Source: Flavobacteriales bacterium UBA5939
Lineage (GTDB): Bacteria > Bacteroidota > Bacteroidia > Flavobacteriales > Schleiferiaceae
Assembly (NCBI GenBank): GCA_002430755.1
Contig: DJCX01000133.1
Coordinates: 1-7,918, forward strand
Reading direction: 5' to 3'
Length of the DNA stretch: 7,918 bases
Under the pieces are notes generated by a model. The model searched no databases and had not been told where the DNA came from. It was given only the letters and a program-made list of their open reading frames with translations. Of this stretch, positions 1-6,785 are shown piece by piece (position 1 is the stretch's first letter; each line of letters opens with the position of its first letter). Position numbers and translations under genes: made by a program.

Positions 1-189
1 CTCCCACAACACTCGAACGACATACGAGCCAGGTGACAGCGTACTCATATCCACGCGGTGGTTAGTTGCGTCAATTGGCACCTGGTAGCGCACCAACTGA
101 CCTTGTGCATTGTATATATCTAGCAGAGTTTCTGCGCCTGCTGGCAAGTCCACATGAAGGAATGTGCTCAATGGATTTGGATACAGCGC
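1..189 (-). other. T9SS type A C-terminal sorting domain (partial)
   Basis: Residues 1188-1250 of the giant surface protein. Visible are the YPNP motif at 1190-1193 followed by an alternating hydrophobic strand, a DIYNAQGQLV strand, and the closing L-S-P-G-S-Y-V-V-R-V strand. These are the three conserved blocks of the TIGR04183-type sorting domain, recognised by the T9SS and normally removed or linked to surface LPS. The last residues lie beyond the left edge. Confidence 0.9.
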
Positions 190-3100
190 AATAGGTAAAG
201 CCTGCTCTCCTATTCCTACCTCGTTTAATCGGTGCGTTACCATGGTACTATCGCCACACTCGTTGATCAGGAATAAGTTTACGATGTAGTTGGTGGTTAT
301 GACGCCATAGGTGTGCTGAATATTCGACGCGGTACCCTTATCGTTCGTCCCGTCGCCCCAGTACCAATGGTATTCGTCCGCCCCTGTGGCATTTGCCGCG
401 AAGTTTACGACCATTCCGTTGGCTGAAGTAGAAACTATGTTGAACGTAAAGTCCCCTGCAGGAACATCACAAGTAGCAACATCGTCTGAATAAGAGAACT
501 GGTTCCCGCAACTATCCTCAGCAGTTACAGTCACTGTGAATGAACCTTGTGTACTGTACGTATTGCTTGCAGTCATTCCAGAAGCCGTATTCCCGTCGCC
601 GAAACTCCATTGATAATTCAATAATCCGGCTGGTGTTGCCGTAAATGAGAAGGTACTCCCTGAAACGGTTGATGTGAAACCTAGCGTCACTATTGGGCAA
701 AGCGTTAAATCGAAGGATGTCGTTGTAGAATCGCCGCAGCTGTTGACCAAAAGGAGCGTAATTGTGTATGTTCCCGAGGCGGTATATACATGGTTTGGTG
801 TTGCTGTAGATGCTGTTCCTCCGTCTCCGAATTGCCAGTAGTAATCAAGGGCCGTCCCGGTTGAGGTACTAGCATCAAAATTCACACTTAGTCCATTGAT
901 GCTATAGGTGTAATCCGCTATTGTGGTATCACAGTAGCTGTAGGTGTGCAATAATGAATCTACGTTCCCGCAGCTGTTGTACACCACTTGATAGATATCA
1001 AACAAGCCAAAAGAGGTGTAGGAATAGTTCGAGGTATCCCCGATAGTACTGTTGCCATCGCCCCAGAACCAAACTGTTGAATCTGCATCTGAGTTTGTTC
1101 CAAATCCGTCAATGGAAGCTCCAGAACCTTGGATAGAACCGGTGGCTGCGATCGATGGACAGGCTAGTGTAGTGAATTGAACCAAAGTCCATGTGCTAGT
1201 CAATGTTGACGTACATGTGTCCTGAACGTATGCATCATACGTGGTGGAAGACTGTAAACCTGTGAGTACTGCATTTTGGTTCTGTGCTCCGACCATGGTG
1301 CCGTTGCCCTGAGTAAACCCTGTTGGACCGTATTCTACGGTACTTGTATTCGCGCGTCCTAGCCAATTTAACTCGGCACTGTTATATGTGATATTGGACG
1401 CAAGAACATTGGGTGCAGGACAAGTCGCAGTTTCATCTATTTTAACATCATCAATAGCAATATCTGCACGGTATGAGAAGAATCCCGATCCGTCTCGATA
1501 AGCTTTGAAAATGATCTGTACGGTATCTCCCTCGTAGGCTAGTAAACTTACCGTACGCTTCTGCCAACTCGCGGTATTTGAGTTTTGTTGTTGACCCGTG
1601 ATGGTATTCACCAATACCGCTGGGGTACCAGGCTTTTTAACAAAAATTCGAAGTTTATCTATATCAGGTCCAAACATGTGGTACCAAAAAGTCAACTCCG
1701 GAGATTGTAAAGTATCGAGGTCTATCAGTGGTGTCCTTAATTCGGTATCGGTGGTAGCAGTCCACGGACTTGAACTACGCGTAAAAGCATAGCCTCCTGT
1801 ACCGGTAGTATGATCACCAGAAGGCCCAGTACCAGAATAATGAACTGTAGAAGAATTACCACCCGTCCAGAATAAATCTTCGGTATCTGAACGCAACCAA
1901 CAAGGATCAACGCCTCCTGTGGTGTTCGTAAAGTCTACTGTTGGCCATTTGCTTGAATTTGAAAAATTCTCTGTGAAAGGTGCCGTAAAAAACGAACAGT
2001 TCGTCGTGAAATCAGGACCGTTAACCCATAGACTTACATCACCCGTTCCACAAGAATCGCGCACTTGCCATTCGTAAGTCGTCTGAGCATTGAGCTGTGG
2101 CACTCCTTTATTTGAGGTAGACGACGTGGTCCAACTCCATGCTGAGGTTCCCACTGCTCTGTATCTAATTTGCCAGTTCGAGGCACCTCCACCTACCCAA
2201 TCAAGCTGAGCAACATAAACACCAACCGCGGTAACAGCTGTGTTTTTCGGTTTTGCACACGAAGGAGCGTTATCAATCTTAATATCGTCTAGCGCGAATT
2301 GCGTGTAGAATGAACCTGAAGAAGCCGAGTAATCAAAGCGTACCCGGACAGTGTCTCCTGCATAGGCACTCAAATCTGCAATATGTTCAAGCCAAGCCGC
2401 TGAGGAAGAAGCATGTGTTAATCCCGATGTATCCCAAAGAGAAGACCAAGTTCCACCCTGCTTTTGAATGTATACGTCGAGATCACCCATTTGCTGGCCG
2501 TAACCATGGTACCAGAAACTTAACTCCGGGGAACTCAAGGTATCTAAATCAATCCAAGGCGATATTAAACGGGGATCCGTACCCGAAGCCAAAGTCGATG
2601 TCTTCTGGTGGTAAGCATATTGACCGCTGCCTGAGGTGTGGTCTCCGGACGGGCCTGTCTGAGTCCAAGAGAAAACAGGCGGACCCACGGTCCAAAACTT
2701 TTGAGCGGCACCTTGGGTAATCCAACATTGGTCAATATCTCCTTGGACGTTCCATGTGGTGGATGGACCCCAACCAGAGCCTTCAAAATCTTCTGTATAT
2801 GGCGCTATGTAATTGCTACACCCGGTGGTAAAAGTGCCAAGGTTAGACCAAACGCTCGTATCTCCTACAGCACAAATCTCACGAACTCGTATCCTGTAAT
2901 TGGTATTTGAGTTTAATCCAGAGAGCGTTGCCGGGTTTCCGGTGTACGTATTTATGGTACCATTAGCTATGGCCGTAGTACCACTGGCAAATTGAATCTG
3001 GCTGCCCAATGTATTAGAATTCAAAGATGTCCAACTGATGGACGCACTGCTCGAGGTCACTGAAGAAGCTACTGGGTTCAGGGGTTGATCGCACGAAGGC

Positions 3101-3750
3101 GTTTCTTCTACGGCAATATCATCGATGGCAATACGACTGTTGGTCCACCATGAAAAATTCACATCGCGCTTCGCATTGAATCGTATTTGAACCGTATCTC
3201 CGGCAAATTGAGAGAGTGATTCTGTATGCTTGCGCCACGGTGAGGTTTGGGAAGAAAATTGATTAGACGCTGTCGTAGAATTAATGGTATGCAGGTTCAC
3301 CCATGTATTGGTTCCGACCACGCGTACACGGATATTGAGCCACTCTACATCTGAACCGTACATGTGGTAATAGAAGACAAGACGAGGTAAAGTATCTCCA
3401 CTTAAATCAATGGGTGGCGTGATAAGATTGGTTACTACCGCGTTTGAAGAAGCTCCAGAAGACCATCCTTCAGCGAAAGCATATCCGCCTGTTCCGGTGG
3501 TATGGTCGCCATCTGGTCCTGAAAGAGTATTCGCAAAGCTTGGGTCTGAAGCCATCCATAAGTAGTTGGCTGTAGTGATGTTTCTGGTCCAACAACTTGG
3601 GATAGAACCCGAGTTGTTCCAAGAGCTAGGCCCCTGCCAAGAAGAACCGTCAAAGTTCTCGGTGTAGGGGGTACTTTGGATGCACTGGGCTTTTAGGTTT
3701 TGGCCTAAAGCAAATAGTACTGCGACAGTCAGTAGTAATCTTCGCTTCAT
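1..3750 (-). CDS. Giant secreted modular surface protein (3x MAM-FN3, 4x PKD, T9SS sorting domain), 3' end outside window
   Basis: An uninterrupted frame of 1250 codons runs from the ATG at 3750 down to the left edge; no stop is reached. A signal peptide (KRR, then hydrophobic residues 5-16, likely cut A21|Q22) fixes the start. Then come three MAM+FN3 units beginning at C23, C311 and C585, four PKD-type domains (about 864-1175, each with a W-x-[FW]-GDG motif), and a type A T9SS C-terminal sorting domain from A1188 (LYPNP motif) to the edge. MAM calls rest on the recurring GPxGDHTxGxGxYA motif (D82, D370, D646) and the closing IDD/LDD motif. No catalytic domain is visible, so an adhesive or structural role outside the outer membrane is inferred. 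Judging by the usual sorting-domain length, only roughly ten residues are missing. Transcribed divergently from the DUF4159 operon. Family assignment is solid; the ligand is unknown. Confidence 0.93.
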   Translation of the reverse strand, partial: MKRRLLLTVAVLFALGQNLKAQCIQSTPYTENFDGSSWQGPSSWNNSGSIPSCWTRNITTANYLWMASDPSFANTLSGPDGDHTTGTGGYAFAEGWSSGASSNAVVTNLITPPIDLSGDTLPRLVFYYHMYGSDVEWLNIRVRVVGTNTWVNLHTINSTTASNQFSSQTSPWRKHTESLSQFAGDTVQIRFNAKRDVNFSWWTNSRIAIDDIAVEETPSCDQPLNPVASSVTSSSASISWTSLNSNTLGSQIQFASGTTAIANGTINTYTGNPATLSGLNSNTNYRIRVREICAVGDTSVWSNLGTFTTGCSNYIAPYTEDFEGSGWGPSTTWNVQGDIDQCWITQGAAQKFWTVGPPVFSWTQTGPSGDHTSGSGQYAYHQKTSTLASGTDPRLISPWIDLDTLSSPELSFWYHGYGQQMGDLDVYIQKQGGTWSSLWDTSGLTHASSSAAWLEHIADLSAYAGDTVRVRFDYSASSGSFYTQFALDDIKIDNAPSCAKPKNTAVTAVGVYVAQLDWVGGGASNWQIRYRAVGTSAWSWTTSSTSNKGVPQLNAQTTYEWQVRDSCGTGDVSLWVNGPDFTTNCSFFTAPFTENFSNSSKWPTVDFTNTTGGVDPCWLRSDTEDLFWTGGNSSTVHYSGTGPSGDHTTGTGGYAFTRSSSPWTATTDTELRTPLIDLDTLQSPELTFWYHMFGPDIDKLRIFVKKPGTPAVLVNTITGQQQNSNTASWQKRTVSLLAYEGDTVQIIFKAYRDGSGFFSYRADIAIDDVKIDETATCPAPNVLASNITYNSAELNWLGRANTSTVEYGPTGFTQGNGTMVGAQNQNAVLTGLQSSTTYDAYVQDTCTSTLTSTWTLVQFTTLACPSIAATGSIQGSGASIDGFGTNSDADSTVWFWGDGNSTIGDTSNYSYTSFGLFDIYQVVYNSCGNVDSLLHTYSYCDTTIADYTYSINGLSVNFDASTSTGTALDYYWQFGDGGTASTATPNHVYTASGTYTITLLLVNSCGDSTTTSFDLTLCPIVTLGFTSTVSGSTFSFTATPAGLLNYQWSFGDGNTASGMTASNTYSTQGSFTVTVTAEDSCGNQFSYSDDVATCDVPAGDFTFNIVSTSANGMVVNFAANATGADEYHWYWGDGTNDKGTASNIQHTYGVITTNYIVNLFLINECGDSTMVTHRLNEVGIGEQALPIALYPNPLSTFLHVDLPAGAETLLDIYNAQGQLVRYQVPIDATNHRVDMSTLSPGSYVVRVLWE
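226..1161 (-). repeat. Four tandem PKD-type Ig-like domains
   Basis: Residues about 864-1175. The four domains start at C864, C940, C1018 and C1094, giving a period of 76-78 residues. Each holds the PKD signature: WFWGDG, WQFGDG, WSFGDG and WYWGDG in order. Each then has a [YF]-rich strand and a [NSE]-[SE]-C-G turn near its end. PKD domains in secreted Bacteroidetes proteins usually act as rigid spacers or carbohydrate/protein-binding modules; here they sit between the MAM/FN3 head and the sorting domain, which fits a stalk. Confidence 0.85.
1162..3684 (-). repeat. Three tandem MAM+FN3 protein repeat units
   Basis: Unit 1 covers residues 23-310 (nt 2821-3684), unit 2 residues 311-584 (1999-2820), unit 3 residues 585-863 (1162-1998). 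Each opens with Cys followed by a short stretch ending [YF]TE[ND]F, then a Cys-Trp pair, the GDHT motif, an [LF]xFWYH/FYYH strand, a GDTVxIxF strand and an IDD/LDD close, and then an FN3-type domain ending in FTTxC. The codons differ widely between units even where residues match, so the duplications are old or have been kept by protein-level selection rather than recent copying. Confidence 0.85.
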
Positions 3751-3754
3751 ATGT

Positions 3755-3762
3755 CAAATTTA
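3755..3762 (-). promoter_or_regulatory. Candidate Bacteroidetes -7 box for the surface-protein gene
   Basis: Read on the minus strand this is TAAATTTG, a perfect match to the Bacteroidetes consensus TAnnTTTG. A TTTG (3785-3788, minus strand) lies 22 nt upstream and could be the -33 element; the spacing is slightly long. The box ends 4 nt before the ATG at 3750, so transcription would begin at or very near the start codon. Confidence 0.45.
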
Positions 3763-3821
3763 ACGCGAAATCATTTCTGATGTTCAAAGCAATGTTTAAA
3801 GATATTCCACCAAACTCCCTG

Positions 3822-3829
3822 TATATTTA
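3822..3829 (+). promoter_or_regulatory. Candidate -7 box for the DUF4159 operon
   Basis: TATATTTA matches TAnnTTTG at five of the six defined bases (the last G is A) and ends 4 nt before the ATG at 3834. Upstream, a TTTA at 3795-3798 is the nearest -33-like sequence, 23 nt away, and is weak. Its position would leave the mRNA with essentially no 5' leader. Confidence 0.35.
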
Positions 3830-3833
3830 TGCC

Positions 3834-4478
3834 ATGAGTAAACGCTTGATTTTCGCTATTCTTTTCATGGGTCAATTTTCGCTTTCCGGGCAAGTGCTCG
3901 GTTTGGTGAAATACAGCGGTGGCGGGGATTGGTACGCCAACCCTACCGCCCTGGAAAATCTCAGCGAGTTCTACAACGCTGCCACTGGAGCCAAGACCTC
4001 TGTAGCACCTAGCGAACTAACGCTTCGAGAAGTACTTCCTTCAGGCGTCTCTTTTCTGCATGCCACTGGACACGGAAGAATCGTTTTTGACGAAGAAGAA
4101 CGCCAGATTTTAAACGATTTTGTACTTCGCGGAGGATTCTTGCACATTGATGACAACTACGGAATGAAGGAGTTTGCCGAAAACGAGTTAGATCTGTGCT
4201 TCCCGCAGGCAAAAAAAGTCAATGTCGCAAGCAGCCACCCCATCTTTAATACGCTCTTCAAGCTTGATGGATTGCCGAAAATTCACGAACACGACAATGA
4301 ACAGCCAAAAGCCATAGGGTATTTCATTGAAGGAGAACTCGTCGCACTTTTAACTGTAGAAAGCGACCTCGGCGATGGCTGGGAAGATCCTCAAGTGCAT
4401 AACGACCCAAAGGAAAAACGTGATAAAGCGCTAAAAATGGGTGCAAACTTGGTACATTGGGCAATAGTAAGACACTAA
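3834..4478 (+). CDS. Exported DUF4159 domain-containing protein
   Basis: 214 residues. The start at 3834 is preferred because it directly begins a signal peptide (SKR, hydrophobic 5-18, likely cut G19|Q20); an in-frame ATG at 3780 would put 18 extra, partly polar residues in front. The mature part matches the DUF4159 family along its length: YSGGGDWY (G29-Y34), TGHG (78-81), GGFLHIDDNYG (100-110), HPIF (135-138), LPKIHEHD (147-154), SDLGDGWED (177-185) and a final AxKMGANLVHWA. These His/Asp-rich blocks are the family's conserved core. The function is not established; relation to glutamine-amidotransferase-like (ThuA-type) folds is possible but inferred. It is the first gene of a tight plus-strand run, with the next start 3 nt after its TAA. 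Likely periplasmic. Confidence 0.9.
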   Translation: MSKRLIFAILFMGQFSLSGQVLGLVKYSGGGDWYANPTALENLSEFYNAATGAKTSVAPSELTLREVLPSGVSFLHATGHGRIVFDEEERQILNDFVLRGGFLHIDDNYGMKEFAENELDLCFPQAKKVNVASSHPIFNTLFKLDGLPKIHEHDNEQPKAIGYFIEGELVALLTVESDLGDGWEDPQVHNDPKEKRDKALKMGANLVHWAIVRH

Positions 4479-4481
4479 ACC

Positions 4482-5576
4482 ATGCTGGAATTCAAACTTC
4501 AACCGCTGACTAAATCGGTCCTACAAATCCTCTTGATTGCGTTGCTAGGGTATGCACTGTTTCTCATTCAAGGTATCCTAGTATATGGCGTAATCGCTTT
4601 GTATATCAGTGTTCTAGGAAGGCCTCTTATTGCCCTTTTGGGACGCATTCCAAAGGTAGGTCCACATCTAAATGCGACGTTAAAGGCGACCATCACCTTG
4701 CTGGTACTCGCGGGAATTGTTCTGGGTTTAGCCACATGGTTTTTCCCTGTGATTATCGAAGAATTTAGCTTCATAGGAACCATAGAATACGATGCGCTTC
4801 TAGTGAGCTTACAAGACGAATGGCAACAGCTTGACGCACTCCTCACCTCCCTTGGTATTGATACAGCAGCGGAATTGACTGAGATTAATAATACGTTGCA
4901 AGGATTTGCTTCCATGGAAGCAATTAGTAGCGTTTTAAGTAGCATTGTTGGTGGTTTGGGCCAATTCATCATTGGGCTCTTCTCCATCACCTTCATCTCC
5001 TTCTTCTTGTTCCGAGAACAAGATTTGGCACACCGTTTTGTCGATTCTATTACCCCAAAAAAGTACCACGATAAAGTGGATACGATGACGCCTCAAATCA
5101 AAACCGTGGTGACTCGTTACAGCTTTGGTATTCTCTTTCAAATTACCGCCATCTTTATTTTACTAGCCCTAGGTATGACACTGATTGGCGTTGAAGGTGC
5201 GATTGTACTTGCCCTATGCGCAGCAGTATTCAACCTCATTCCTTATGTTGGACCTATTATAGGTGCTGCCTTGGGCATCCTGTTGGGGTTGGGACAATTG
5301 TATGCTGCAGGTGTAGCTGATCCAGATTCAAGCGTCAATCTTGTTCAGAGCCTTTACCTTCTCATTGGCCTATTTGGGTTAGTACAAGTGTTAGACAACG
5401 TTCTATTTCAGCCACTTATTTTCAGCAATAGCGTTGGTGCACATCCCTTGGAAATCTTCTTGGTCATCTCCATTGCCGGTACACTGTTGGGTATTGGTGG
5501 AATGATCATCGCAGTGCCTGTTTACAGCATCGGAAGGATTGTATACAACACGGTTATTAAAACTATAGATGGCTAG
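4482..5576 (+). CDS. AI-2E family transporter (PF01594-type membrane protein)
   Basis: 364 residues, a normal length for the family. Hydrophobic segments are near 13-50 (two spans), 68-90, 152-177, 213-232, 237-270, 286-308 and 321-347, with a soluble insert around 92-150, the usual plan of about eight spans. Diagnostic motifs are NLIPYVGPIIGA (251-262), DNVLFQPLIF (305-314) and the C-terminal LGIGGMIIAVPVYS (336-349). Despite the name, members mostly act as Na+/H+ antiporters or exporters of small molecules, and AI-2 transport is shown for only a few; the substrate here is unknown. It starts 3 nt after the DUF4159 stop, and its last 8 nt, including the TAG stop, overlap the next gene. Inner membrane. 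Confidence 0.93.
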   Translation: MLEFKLQPLTKSVLQILLIALLGYALFLIQGILVYGVIALYISVLGRPLIALLGRIPKVGPHLNATLKATITLLVLAGIVLGLATWFFPVIIEEFSFIGTIEYDALLVSLQDEWQQLDALLTSLGIDTAAELTEINNTLQGFASMEAISSVLSSIVGGLGQFIIGLFSITFISFFLFREQDLAHRFVDSITPKKYHDKVDTMTPQIKTVVTRYSFGILFQITAIFILLALGMTLIGVEGAIVLALCAAVFNLIPYVGPIIGAALGILLGLGQLYAAGVADPDSSVNLVQSLYLLIGLFGLVQVLDNVLFQPLIFSNSVGAHPLEIFLVISIAGTLLGIGGMIIAVPVYSIGRIVYNTVIKTIDG

Positions 5577-6759
5577 TGTTGACCATCCGCTTTCAGGGGT
5601 AAATCCTGAAGTATTCAATGACGACCTCTGGGCGTGGATTGAATCCAATTCTGCCATGAATACAACAGCCTTACGCTTAAAGTACGGTTCGAATGAGCCA
5701 TATTCTTCTGCAATAGCACAAATCGAGGCTAAGAATAAGTACGCTGGGAAATTCAGAGAGCTCTTCGAAGAACGATGGGTATTTCCTACCGGTATTGGTC
5801 TAGAACAAAGCTCTTCCTTAAAAACTGCCGCCGTTAAAGCCCGTTTTTTCCAAACCCCTTATTCTGCTGACCTGTGTGCAGGAATGGGCATAGATAGTAG
5901 AACCATTCTAAAAGCTGACCAGTGTTTGAAGCACCTCTGCTTTGAGCAAAACCGCCCTCTTGCTAGCCTGTTGAAACACAATTTACCTGAAGCCGATGTC
6001 ATTCCTGATGCCTTTAGAGCACAAAAGCTAAAAGACTGGATTTCAATCCATGATATGGCGCCAAATGAACTAACGATATATCTAGATCCTGATAGACGCA
6101 GTTCGAATAAAAAAACCTTCAGTATCGCAGAAGGAACCCCGAATCTGATCGAACTGCAAAGAGAGTTGCTGAACCTGTCCGCTTGTGTGGTTGCGAAACA
6201 CAGCCCCATGCTTGATCTGAAAGCTTGCATGCAAGAACTGCAAAATCTCCATGAGCTTGTGATTGTTCAATACCAAGGCGAATGTAAAGAGTTGCTTACT
6301 GTTCAACGAAACGAAAAGTCCTCTGAGGTAGCAATTACATTGATTGAAGCAGAGAATTTAACTTCGATATCCGGAAGACAAATACCTTCAATCGTCCAGC
6401 CGGTACAAACAGCGAAAAAATATATCATCCAACCTTCCTCTGGCTTGAACAAAAGCAATTTGCATTCTCTTCTCGCTCAACAGTTGGAATGGGAACGGCT
6501 CATCTTTGGTAACCTATACACGAGCAATAGGCTCCCTAGCCCTAGTCCTTTCTACAAGGTGTTCGAAATAAAATCGAGCTTCTCATCGTTAAAAAAAGTA
6601 CAGTTAGAGGGCGCCTATGCCATAGAATCAATAGGATCGAAGATTACCGCCAAAGAACTTCGAAAGCGCCTAAAATTAAAGGAAGGCCGGGAACAAAAAC
6701 TCTTCTACTTGCAGAACGGAAGAACAAAACAGATTCTCGAAGGTCATCTTATAGAGTAG
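5569..6759 (+). CDS. PG_1098-like class I SAM-dependent methyltransferase with THUMP-like C-terminus
   Basis: 396 residues, full length for this Bacteroidetes family. An N-terminal helical region (1-90, ending in the family block LEQSSSxKTAAxKA) precedes a Rossmann methyltransferase core. Motif I is DLCAGMGID (101-109), an acidic E126 follows the second strand, and the catalytic-type motif IV is DPDRR (173-177). Then come TPN (190-192), K210 with SPMLDL (212-217) and ECKELL (238-243). Residues about 280-325 resemble the ferredoxin-like insert and 326-396 the THUMP-like domain, with a [KR]-rich stretch at 363-373. A nucleic-acid (RNA) substrate is inferred from the THUMP-like part; it is unproven. 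The ATG lies inside the preceding gene's end (8-nt overlap), suggesting translational coupling. Motif I reads CAG where relatives usually have TGG. Confidence 0.85.
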   Translation: MASVDHPLSGVNPEVFNDDLWAWIESNSAMNTTALRLKYGSNEPYSSAIAQIEAKNKYAGKFRELFEERWVFPTGIGLEQSSSLKTAAVKARFFQTPYSADLCAGMGIDSRTILKADQCLKHLCFEQNRPLASLLKHNLPEADVIPDAFRAQKLKDWISIHDMAPNELTIYLDPDRRSSNKKTFSIAEGTPNLIELQRELLNLSACVVAKHSPMLDLKACMQELQNLHELVIVQYQGECKELLTVQRNEKSSEVAITLIEAENLTSISGRQIPSIVQPVQTAKKYIIQPSSGLNKSNLHSLLAQQLEWERLIFGNLYTSNRLPSPSPFYKVFEIKSSFSSLKKVQLEGAYAIESIGSKITAKELRKRLKLKEGREQKLFYLQNGRTKQILEGHLIE

Positions 6760-6773
6760 GCACACTTTTTGGT

Positions 6774-6781
6774 TAATTTAG
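6774..6781 (+). promoter_or_regulatory. Weak candidate -7 box for the DUF7948/SBBP gene
   Basis: TAATTTAG matches TAnnTTTG at all but one of the defined bases and ends 4 nt before the ATG at 6786, the same spacing as at 3755-3762 and 3822-3829. No convincing TTG lies at the expected -33 distance. The upstream gene ends only 26 nt before the ATG with no hairpin terminator, so read-through from the operon is an equally good explanation. Confidence 0.25.
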
Positions 6782-6785
6782 ATGT

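Larger units (their letters stand above)
3751..3833. other. Divergent intergenic region (83 nt)
   Basis: This stretch separates the minus-strand surface-protein gene from the plus-strand DUF4159 operon and must hold both promoters if the operon starts here. I see an AT-rich sequence with -7-like boxes at 3755-3762 (minus) and 3822-3829 (plus). I see no Shine-Dalgarno sequence, clear inverted repeat or terminator. An in-frame ATG at 3780 would extend the DUF4159 gene into this region but is not favoured. Confidence 0.6.

Noticed and set aside
2310..2910. Plus-strand open frames of 90-136 codons (2310-2720 and 2638-2910)
   Set aside because: They lie antisense to the MAM2/FN3 region, have low-complexity basic composition and no recognisable domain, and are explained as shadows of the 1250-codon minus-strand gene.
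3681..3750. Lipoprotein signal (Cys23 close to the signal-peptide end) in the giant surface protein
   Set aside because: The residues before the Cys are L-K-A-Q, with Gln at -1 and no lipobox. The protein also ends in a T9SS sorting domain, so signal peptidase I cleavage before Q22 fits better.
3780..3833. Upstream in-frame ATG at 3780 as start of the DUF4159 gene
   Set aside because: It would put 18 residues, several polar, ahead of an otherwise classic signal peptide and would overlap the promoter region of the divergent gene. The ATG at 3834 gives a normal N-terminus.
4568..4996. Minus-strand open frame of 142 codons
   Set aside because: It is antisense to the well-supported AI-2E family gene, and its product shows no domain or credible start context; a shadow frame.
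5859..6306. Minus-strand open frames opposite the methyltransferase (5859-6230, 6082-6306)
   Set aside because: They are antisense to conserved methyltransferase motifs I to ECKELL; the peptides look like reverse-strand translations with no family signature.
6760..6785. Rho-independent terminator after the methyltransferase
   Set aside because: A T-run exists at 6766-6770 but no GC-rich inverted repeat precedes it.
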